From positions 1 through 7,346 of the forward strand of contig DQGF01000156.1 of NCBI GenBank assembly GCA_003525045.1: 7,346 bases of DNA. The letters are read 5' to 3'. Below are positions 1 through 5,141 of the stretch, piece by piece. Made by a program: the position numbers and the translations under genes. The notes beneath the pieces are model-generated. The model ran no database searches. It was not told the origin of the DNA and was given only the letters and a program-made list of their open reading frames with translations. The stretch's first letter is position 1. Every line of letters begins with the position of its first letter. The stretch is from Pseudomonas sp. GTDB lineage: Bacteria; Pseudomonadota; Gammaproteobacteria; Pseudomonadales; Pseudomonadaceae.

Positions 1-704
1 TCACAGGAACTGGCCAGCACCATCAATGGGGTACGTAATTCGTGGCTTACATCACTGGTGAAGAGCTTTTCCCTACCTAGCGCGGCTCGTAACCGGCCCA
101 GCGTCTGATCGAAGGACAATGCCAGTTCCCCGACTTCATCCACGGCATAATCGGGATGAAGCGGCGGCGCCAGATCAAGCAGTTGATCGCGATGCCTGAC
201 CTGGCGAGCCAGGCGAATCACCGGGGCCATCACCCGCCGGGCCAGCAATCTGCCCAGCAACGTCGCCAGAACAATGCTCAAGACGAAACCAACAATCACC
301 ACGGCGAACAGCACATGTTCACGTTGCTTGAGACTGAGTTGGTTACGCAACAAAACGTATTTCTGACCATTGACCTCTCCGGCCATGGCATAGAAGTCCT
401 CACCCTGATACTGAATCTCCTGAAAACCCGGAGTTAGTGCTTCCAGCGTCGGGTCCATTGCCATAAGCCCCTGCCCGCCCTGGTAGAAAAACAGTTCATC
501 CTTTTCCGGTTGATGGCTCCACTCGCTGGTGCTGTCCATCCGCAGTAAACGATTGAACCCTCCTCCCAGGCTGATGGTGGTGAGATTGCGCTCGACCACG
601 TGTACCGTCGAGATAATCCCGACGGCAAAGACCCCTGCGACCAAAGCACTCATCAGGGCAAATACGATCACAATCCGTTTGGTCAAACTCTGTTTGAAAT
701 CCAT
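1..704 (-). CDS. Sensor histidine kinase, N-terminal part (cut by the window edge)
   Basis: Inner-membrane sensor kinase of a two-component system; 234 complete codons are visible before the left edge. Seen: start MDFKQSLTKR, a first membrane segment at about residues 11-31, a short periplasmic region at about 33-128, a second membrane segment at about 132-153, a HAMP-like linker to about 206, then the dimerisation/phosphorylation H-box FTSDVSHELRTPL with the phospho-accepting histidine at residue 221. The ATP-binding domain is outside the window. The start at 704 is chosen because an in-frame TAA lies four codons upstream; a GGAG at 716-719 serves as ribosome binding site at a slightly long spacing of 11 bases. 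Unlike most such kinases it is not preceded by a response regulator: upstream is the promoter region shared with the divergent membrane-protein gene. The small periplasmic domain has no family I recognise, so the signal is unknown. Confidence that it is a histidine kinase is very high. Confidence 0.95.
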   Translation of the reverse strand, partial: MDFKQSLTKRIVIVFALMSALVAGVFAVGIISTVHVVERNLTTISLGGGFNRLLRMDSTSEWSHQPEKDELFFYQGGQGLMAMDPTLEALTPGFQEIQYQGEDFYAMAGEVNGQKYVLLRNQLSLKQREHVLFAVVIVGFVLSIVLATLLGRLLARRVMAPVIRLARQVRHRDQLLDLAPPLHPDYAVDEVGELALSFDQTLGRLRAALGREKLFTSDVSHELRTPLMVLASSC

Positions 705-787
705 TCCGATGCGTTACTCCACTGCTGTTTTCAAACTGCGAAACCTGCTGAATTGGGCTGCGGCTTACGACCCCAACGCTTGAACCA

Positions 788-815
788 AAGATACACTACT
801 GGTGTTGTGTACAAA
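788..815 (-). promoter_or_regulatory. Possible sigma-70 promoter of the minus-strand kinase gene
   Basis: Read on the minus strand, TTTGTA (plus positions 810-815) and TATCTT (788-793) are separated by 16 bases, a fair but imperfect match to -35 and -10 boxes. Transcription would begin near 781 and give a leader of roughly 77 bases. The inverted-repeat cluster at 817-838 sits just upstream of the -35 box, where an activator would bind. Pattern match only. Confidence 0.3.
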
Positions 816-816
816 G

Positions 817-838
817 TCAGAATCTGAAACAGTCAGAT
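817..838. promoter_or_regulatory. Overlapping inverted repeats, candidate operator
   Basis: TCAGA-A-TCTGA (817-827) is a perfect 11-base palindrome. Its right part, ATCTGA (822-827), also pairs with TCAGAT (833-838) across five bases, so the TCAGA half-site occurs three times in 22 bases in alternating orientation. GTCAGA is directly repeated at 816-821 and 832-837, 16 bases apart. Such an array between divergent genes is typical of a regulator binding site. Which protein binds is unknown; the OmpR-type regulator encoded at 2258-2923 is a natural candidate, by inference only. Confidence 0.4.
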
Positions 839-930
839 CGCAATGTGCCTCCCCTCAGGCTCAGCTAAGTTTCGTTACGTACCTTCTCCTCTGCGCACAT
901 TCCGCGCTGCTCAGGAGAGGCTACCCGCCT

Positions 931-1695
931 ATGAAATCCGCAATAGCCGGCTGGCTCAACAAAGTACCCGAAGTGACGCTGTCATTCTGGGTGATCAAGA
1001 TCTTGTCGACGACCGTGGGTGAAACTGGCGCTGACTTTCTTGCCGTCGATGCGGGCTTCGGTATGGGCCCGACCAGTATCGGCATGGCGGTTTTACTGGC
1101 GATCGCGATGTTCTGCCAATTGCGCACCAAAGCCTACACGCCCTGGATCTACTGGCTGACCGTCGTACTGGTGAGCATCGTCGGGACGCAAATTACCGAC
1201 ATTCTTACCGACGTACTGGACGTCAGTCTCTACACCAGCACGGCAATATTTTCCGCCTTATTGGCGATTAACTTCCTGATCTGGTACCGGACCGAACACA
1301 ACGTGTCGATCCGGGAAATTGTCACGCTGCGGCGGGAGTTGTTTTATTGGGCCACAGTGCTCTGCACCTTTGCCCTCGGTACCGCCGCCGGAGACCTGGC
1401 TACCGAAGCATTGGGCCTGGGCTTCACCCTCGGTGCCGTGATCTTCGCAACGCTGATCGCTGCCACCCTGGTAGCCTGGCGCATGGGCAGCAATGTGATG
1501 CTGACGTTCTGGATCGCCTACATCCTGACCCGCCCGTTCGGCGCCTCCCTCGGCGATTTGCTGACCCAAGCCAAAACCTACGGTGGTCTCGGAATGGGTG
1601 CCACCTGGACCAGTGCCATCTTCCTTTGCGTCATTGTCTTTCTGGTCGCGGTCGCGCAAATCAGCGTCGGCAATCGCAAAACAGTGACTCAGTAA
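931..1695 (+). CDS. Multi-pass inner-membrane protein with four internal repeats (COG4705-like)
   Basis: A 254-residue, strongly hydrophobic protein, probably with about eight membrane segments. It resembles the uncharacterised COG4705 membrane proteins; this assignment is from memory of the family and no function is proven. Seen: four repeats, each opening with an aromatic residue plus Trp and carrying W-x9-G-x4-D: W20/G30/D35, W75/G85/D90, W140/G150/D155 and W194/G204/D209. The spacing between repeats (55, 65, 54) fits a duplicated two-repeat unit. Four acidic residues at equivalent places within or next to membrane helices would suit ion or small-solute handling, which is inference. The start at 931 (MKSAIAGWLNKVPEV) is preferred over an in-frame ATG at 802 because AGGAGAGG lies ten bases before it and the extra N-terminal residues look non-coding. 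It is the first gene of the plus-strand cluster; the lipoprotein gene follows after 28 bases. Confidence 0.85.
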   Translation: MKSAIAGWLNKVPEVTLSFWVIKILSTTVGETGADFLAVDAGFGMGPTSIGMAVLLAIAMFCQLRTKAYTPWIYWLTVVLVSIVGTQITDILTDVLDVSLYTSTAIFSALLAINFLIWYRTEHNVSIREIVTLRRELFYWATVLCTFALGTAAGDLATEALGLGFTLGAVIFATLIAATLVAWRMGSNVMLTFWIAYILTRPFGASLGDLLTQAKTYGGLGMGATWTSAIFLCVIVFLVAVAQISVGNRKTVTQ

Positions 1696-1723
1696 ACGCC
1701 CATAAGCCATTTAAGGAATCGTC

Positions 1724-2161
1724 ATGCGCCAGATTCAAAACATCATTCGCCATATTGCCATCGTCTCGTCCATTTTTTTGCTCAGCGTCGCCGCCGGTTG
1801 CTCCAAACCTGCCGACAAGCCCAATGCCGGCGCCACGTCAGGTACGGTGAGCACACAAACCCAATCGGGTTCAAAACTGGGAGACCTGTCCGAGTTCCGC
1901 AACATTGCCGCCGACGTTGCCATGCTCGTCGACAAAAATGATCTGCCCGGTGCGAAAGCCCGCATCAAGGATCTGGAGACCGCTTGGGACTCGGCCGAAG
2001 CCGGCATCAAACCTCGCGCCGCCAGCGACTGGCATGTCGTTGACAAGGCGATCGACCGCGCACTCGATGCCTTGCGCGCCAGTAACCCACAACAGAACGA
2101 CTGCAAGGCTATGATGGATGAGCTGTTGAAGGCCTTCGATTCGATGAAGGGCAAATCCTGA
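1724..2161 (+). CDS. Small predicted lipoprotein with a helical domain, function unknown
   Basis: A 145-residue exported protein. Seen: a basic N-terminus ([10 protein letters not shown]), a hydrophobic stretch at residues 11-24 and a lipobox-like end AAGC with Cys26, so it is probably a lipoprotein; Ser at +2 would favour the outer membrane. A low-complexity linker to about residue 44 leads to a domain of about 95 residues that looks all-helical and charged, with the phrases [14 protein letters not shown] and [20 protein letters not shown] have an impression of similar domains encoded beside two-component genes in other proteobacteria, but cannot name a family. Upstream AAGGAAT provides a ribosome binding site. 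It lies 28 bases after the membrane-protein gene, surely co-transcribed, and is followed by an intrinsic terminator. It could be a periplasmic sensor accessory or a target of the system. The lipobox lacks the usual Leu at -3, so a cleaved, soluble periplasmic protein remains possible. Confidence 0.8.
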   Translation: MRQIQNIIRHIAIVSSIFLLSVAAGCSKPADKPNAGATSGTVSTQTQSGSKLGDLSEFRNIAADVAMLVDKNDLPGAKARIKDLETAWDSAEAGIKPRAASDWHVVDKAIDRALDALRASNPQQNDCKAMMDELLKAFDSMKGKS

Positions 2162-2213
2162 TCCCGAGGGTGATCCCACAGCGGACAAACATTTGTACAG
2201 AGGCTTCAATACT

Positions 2214-2245
2214 GGCGCGACGGTCATAACGGTCGCGCCTTTTTT
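2214..2245 (+). terminator. Intrinsic terminator between the lipoprotein and regulator genes
   Basis: GGCGCGAC (2214-2221) pairs perfectly with GTCGCGCC (2232-2239) around a 10-base loop, directly followed by six T residues (2240-2245). This is a textbook rho-independent terminator. It is oriented to end the upstream two-gene transcript, yet stops only 12 bases before the response regulator's ATG, and the regulator's GGAG ribosome binding site (2248-2251) directly follows the T-run. Regulator and kinase must therefore be expressed by read-through or from a promoter starting within roughly 2162-2240. Confidence 0.85.
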
Positions 2246-2257
2246 CCGGAGCGGCAA

Positions 2258-2923
2258 ATGCGGATATTGCTGGTTGAAGACGACCCGATGATTGGCGATG
2301 CGATCCAGGGCGCCCTGAACGATGCGAGTTATGCCACTGACTGGGTGAAAAACGGTCTCACCGCTCTTGCGACGCTGGAAACCCAACACTATGACCTGGT
2401 GCTACTGGATCTTGGGTTGCCCGGGAAGGATGGACTGGATGTACTCGATCATATTCGCGGCCGCAATAATCCGGTACCACTGCTGATCATTACCGCACGC
2501 GATAGCCTCAACGATCGCCTGCGCGGCCTTGATGGTGGCGCTGACGACTACTTGGTCAAACCGTTCGATATGGCGGAGCTGCTGGCCCGTATGCGCGCCG
2601 TGCTACGTCGCAAGGGTGGCAGCGCACTATCCGTGCTGGACAACGGCGTGGTGTCACTGGACCTGATTTCCAAACAAGCCACCACCGTCGAAAATCGCAA
2701 CATCCAGCTCTCCAGTCGTGAGTTCGCTCTGTTGCAGGCGCTGTTGGTTCGACCAGGCGCCATTCTCTCGCGTAGTGATCTTGAAGACCGCCTTTACGGT
2801 TGGGGCAATGAAGTGGAAAGCAACGCGGTGGAGTTTCTGATTCACGCTTTAAGGCGCAAGTTGGGGAACCATGTCATCAAGAACGTCAGGGGTATGGGAT
2901 GGATGGTTTCAAAAAGCGTTTGA
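2258..2923 (+). CDS. OmpR-family response regulator (QseB/PmrA-like)
   Basis: A cytoplasmic transcription factor of 221 residues, the usual length for the family. The receiver domain (about residues 1-115) has the acidic pocket E7/D8/D9, the phospho-accepting Asp51 in LVLLDLGLPGKDG, the switch Thr79 (IITARD) and the conserved Lys101 (VKPF). The C-terminal winged-helix DNA-binding domain (about 125-220) shows LSSREFALL, RPGAILSRSDLE, LYGWG and EVESNAVE, ending in RGMGW where relatives usually have RGxGY. These features put it with QseB, PmrA/BasR and similar regulators; I do not assign a symbol because the target genes are unknown. The start follows GGAG at 2248-2251. It overlaps the kinase gene by 25 bases, implying translational coupling, and lies just behind a terminator, so its expression is probably set below that of the two upstream genes. 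Confidence 0.95.
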   Translation: MRILLVEDDPMIGDAIQGALNDASYATDWVKNGLTALATLETQHYDLVLLDLGLPGKDGLDVLDHIRGRNNPVPLLIITARDSLNDRLRGLDGGADDYLVKPFDMAELLARMRAVLRRKGGSALSVLDNGVVSLDLISKQATTVENRNIQLSSREFALLQALLVRPGAILSRSDLEDRLYGWGNEVESNAVEFLIHALRRKLGNHVIKNVRGMGWMVSKSV

Positions 2924-4272
2924 GTGACTCCGTACAATTACGCCTGTCCGTAACGCTGTCGCTGGCTATCCTGATCGTTGCAGTGGTGGCCGGGATTTTT
3001 GCTTTCGTCTCGGCGTTCGACGAGGCCCACGAAATGCAGGACGATACCTTGCGTCAGGTAGCTGTCTTGTTTGATCGGCAGCAGATGACGCTGCACTATC
3101 CCGCCTATCAAGCAGTCGATGGCGACAATGAAGAATCCAGGGTCATCGTGCAATACCTGGCCGATGGCAGTAAGGCAATCGGCAACGATGACGCCCTGAT
3201 ACCACTGCCCTTCCCCACCACGCTTGCCGATGGCCTCTGGACCTTGAATGTCACCGGCGAAGACTTTCGTGTGCTGGTCAGAACTACAGCCCGCGGTGAA
3301 CGCATCGTCGTGGCTCAAGAAACCGGCGTCCGTGACAAAGAAGCCCGCGAGAGCGCCTGGCGAAGTTTGCTGCCGTTTCTCATTCTGTTTCCGGTGCTGT
3401 TGCTAGTGGTGGGCGATCTGGTGCGCAAACTGTTCCGTCCGATTACCGCCCTTTCGGCTGACATCGATCGACGCGATGAACAAGCACTGCACCCTATCGA
3501 CGAGCACCATTTGCCGACTGAGATTCGGCCTTTCGTCGTGGCCATCAATCGCTTGCTCGCGCGCGTCGCGCAGTCCATGGAAAACCAGCGTCGCTTCGTC
3601 GCTGACGCTGCCCACGAACTGCGTTCGCCCATGACGGCCCTGTCCCTGCAAGCTGAGCGACTGGCTGCCATAGAGATGCCGGCGCCGGCCCGTGAGCGCC
3701 TGTTGCCGTTGTCCCAGGGAATAGAGCGAGGTAGAAATCTAATCGATCAACTGCTGACGCTTGCTGCCGCACAATCGAGTTCGAACCGACCACAGACAGC
3801 CGTTTCAGTCCATGAAGTCTATCGACGTGTATTGGAGGATTTATTACCGCTGGCAGAACATAAACACATCGATATTGGTGTTGAGAGTATCGAGGACGTG
3901 CATGTCATCATCAATGAAATGGACCTGTTAATCCTGGTCAAGAATCTGGTGGATAACGCGATCCGTTATACCCCCCATGGCGGACGGATCGACCTTTCGG
4001 TTGAGCGGGTGCAAGAGACCGCAATCCTGCGGGTCAAGGACTCAGGCCCAGGCATTACCGAAGAGGAACAAACGCGGGTATTCGATCCGTTTTATCGCAG
4101 TCGGGGAACCGATGCAGCAGGCTCCGGGCTGGGTCTGTCTATCGTCAAGGCGATAGCAGACCGCACGGGGGTACGCGTTCAATTGAGTTTCTCTGACGAG
4201 ACGAAGAAGAGCGGTTTATGTGTTTCGGTATGGTTGAAACAGGCAAGTGCTGCGGCTTCCGCACAGGGCTGA
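2899..4272 (+). CDS. QseC-like sensor histidine kinase
   Basis: A 457-residue inner-membrane kinase, the expected partner of the overlapping regulator. Seen in order: membrane segment at about 16-40; periplasmic region at about 41-156 that begins SAFDEAHEMQDDTLRQ, resembling the two-component sensor N-domain found in QseC/TctE-type kinases; second membrane segment at about 157-173; a short linker; the H-box FVADAAHELRSPMTAL with phospho-accepting His239; N-box NLVDNAIRYTPHGG with Asn353; G1 box DSGPGI at 381-386; F-box FDPFYRSRG near 395-403; and the glycine-rich GSGLGLSIV from 408. All catalytic motifs are present, so it should be active. The ATG at 2899 lies inside the regulator's last codons. 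The ligand is unknown: the presence of an upstream membrane protein and lipoprotein suggests an envelope or periplasmic solute signal, by inference. It is not closely similar to the kinase at the left edge (different periplasmic size and H-box wording). Confidence 0.95.
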   Translation: MDGFKKRLSDSVQLRLSVTLSLAILIVAVVAGIFAFVSAFDEAHEMQDDTLRQVAVLFDRQQMTLHYPAYQAVDGDNEESRVIVQYLADGSKAIGNDDALIPLPFPTTLADGLWTLNVTGEDFRVLVRTTARGERIVVAQETGVRDKEARESAWRSLLPFLILFPVLLLVVGDLVRKLFRPITALSADIDRRDEQALHPIDEHHLPTEIRPFVVAINRLLARVAQSMENQRRFVADAAHELRSPMTALSLQAERLAAIEMPAPARERLLPLSQGIERGRNLIDQLLTLAAAQSSSNRPQTAVSVHEVYRRVLEDLLPLAEHKHIDIGVESIEDVHVIINEMDLLILVKNLVDNAIRYTPHGGRIDLSVERVQETAILRVKDSGPGITEEEQTRVFDPFYRSRGTDAAGSGLGLSIVKAIADRTGVRVQLSFSDETKKSGLCVSVWLKQASAAASAQG

Positions 4273-4335
4273 GGGACCGAACTGTTACACTGGGTATGCC
4301 GCACTACGATTCCGTTCACCTTCAGGCTTATCTCA

Positions 4336-4776
4336 ATGGGCTCGTCATTCTTTTCATCGTGGACATTCTGGGCACTGCTGTCAGCAGTGTTCGCAGCAAT
4401 GACGGCTATTTTTGGCAAAATAGGCATAACCGGGATTAACTCTGACTTCGCCACGCTGATACGCACCGTGGTGGTTTTGCTCAGCCTGGCGATGATCTTA
4501 TACGCGACCGGGCAATACCAATCCCTCGGCTCGATATCGGCTCGTAGCTATTTGTTTCTTGTCTTATCTGGTTTGGCAACAGGAGCTTCTTGGGTATGTT
4601 ACTACCGCGCTCTGCAGCTCGGACAAGCGTCCTTGGTTGCCCCGGTGGACAAACTCAGCGTGGTACTTGTCGCAGTCTTGGGGGTTACTCTGTTGGGAGA
4701 AAGACTCGACATTCGACAATGGTCAGGAATCAGCCTGATCACCATCGGAGTAATTTTGTTGGCGTGGCGACAATAG
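4336..4776 (+). CDS. Half-size EamA/DMT-family membrane protein
   Basis: A 146-residue hydrophobic protein with about five membrane segments, equal to one EamA repeat; full-size drug/metabolite transporters carry two (about 300 residues). It resembles the short COG2510-like subgroup. Seen: an N-terminal helix with AIFGKIGI (24-31), GASWVCYYRAL near 83-93, and the typical EamA phrase APVDKLSVVLV followed by LLGER (102-123) and a final helix ending in WRQ. Such short proteins are thought to work as dimers; the substrate is unknown. It begins 63 bases after the kinase stop, with only a weak CAGG ribosome binding site at 4323-4326, so it may or may not belong to the upstream operon. The alignment-like features run to both ends, so it appears complete rather than truncated. 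Confidence 0.85.
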   Translation: MGSSFFSSWTFWALLSAVFAAMTAIFGKIGITGINSDFATLIRTVVVLLSLAMILYATGQYQSLGSISARSYLFLVLSGLATGASWVCYYRALQLGQASLVAPVDKLSVVLVAVLGVTLLGERLDIRQWSGISLITIGVILLAWRQ

Positions 4777-4830
4777 CAGCTCACATCTGTAGATCATCGC
4801 TATCGATGCATCGTGTGGAACTTCCTCCCA

Positions 4831-4858
4831 TAGCCCTTAAATCGATTGGCTATTTAAG
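4831..4858. repeat. Nested inverted repeat
   Basis: CTTAAAT (4836-4842) pairs with ATTTAAG (4852-4858) around nine bases; alternatively TAGCC (4831-4835) pairs with GGCTA (4848-4852). The two pairings overlap and are mutually exclusive. The stem is AT-rich and no T-run follows, so it is not an ordinary terminator; a protein binding site is more likely if it has any role. Confidence 0.3.
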
Positions 4859-4885
4859 TTAGAAAAATTCGTTTCTACGAACTCG

Positions 4886-4935
4886 GGATAAGTGACTAGC
4901 CTATGCAATCTGGCTATTGGATAACCCGTGACTAG
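4886..4935. repeat. Imperfect direct repeat GGATAA-(CCC)-GTGACTAG
   Basis: GGATAA directly joined to GTGACTAG (4886-4899) recurs as GGATAA-CCC-GTGACTAG (4919-4935), 33-36 bases apart. A third shared string, TGGCTATT, occurs at 4847-4854 and 4911-4918. Fourteen matching bases in two copies is more than expected in so short a stretch. They could be regulator sites for the downstream toxin gene or remnants of a recombination event. Confidence 0.35.
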
Positions 4936-5131
4936 GCAGGTGTTTCTGGCTGGCTGACATGAGCCGATGATATAGACCCTACACGATCGGCACATTTCGA
5001 CCCAAAGCGGTAGTTCCCGCATTTCTACCGTCGGCCCGCCCCTTCCCCAGCCTCCCGCAGGCGATCCCGACACCTCGGCCTGAGCCGTTTCCGCGACCCT
5101 TGATACGGTTCAAGGTCCTATCCGCTTGACT

Positions 5132-5137
5132 GGAGGG
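5132..5137 (+). promoter_or_regulatory. Ribosome binding site of the Tc-toxin gene
   Basis: GGAGGG lies four bases before the ATG at 5142. It is the strongest Shine-Dalgarno match near any start in the window and fixes the start of the large open frame. Confidence 0.8.
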
Positions 5138-5141
5138 ACCG

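Larger units (their letters stand above)
705..930. promoter_or_regulatory. Divergent intergenic promoter region
   Basis: This gap of 226 bases separates the minus-strand kinase from the plus-strand membrane-protein operon, so it should carry promoters in both directions. Short reading frames cross it, but none has a recognisable product. It includes the inverted-repeat cluster at 817-838, a possible kinase promoter at 788-815, and an AGGAGAGG ribosome binding site at 913-920, ten bases before the ATG at 931. No clear sigma-70 promoter pair was found for the plus-strand operon. Confidence 0.6.
4777..5141. other. Intergenic region ahead of the Tc-toxin gene
   Basis: About 365 bases with no credible gene on either strand; the short frames that cross it have no recognisable product or ribosome binding site. 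Composition changes inside it: roughly 4830-4930 is AT-rich, while about 5020-5100 is very rich in C and G. It contains a perfect 10-base palindrome CGATGCATCG (4804-4813), a nested inverted repeat (4831-4858) and a direct repeat (4886-4935). There is no hairpin followed by a T-run, so no clear terminator for the EamA gene, and no convincing promoter for the toxin gene, though one must be here or further upstream. It may be the left edge of an acquired segment. Confidence 0.5.

Noticed and set aside
802..930. N-terminal extension of the membrane protein from an ATG at 802
   Set aside because: The extra 43 residues look like translated promoter DNA, and a strong AGGAGAGG lies ten bases before the ATG at 931.
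1871..2389. A 172-codon minus-strand frame spanning the lipoprotein and regulator genes
   Set aside because: It runs antisense through two supported genes and across the terminator; no recognisable product.
4954..4976. Possible toxin-gene promoter, CTGACA with TATAGA
   Set aside because: The two boxes are only 11 bases apart, far too close for a sigma-70 promoter, and no better -35 box is found at the proper distance.
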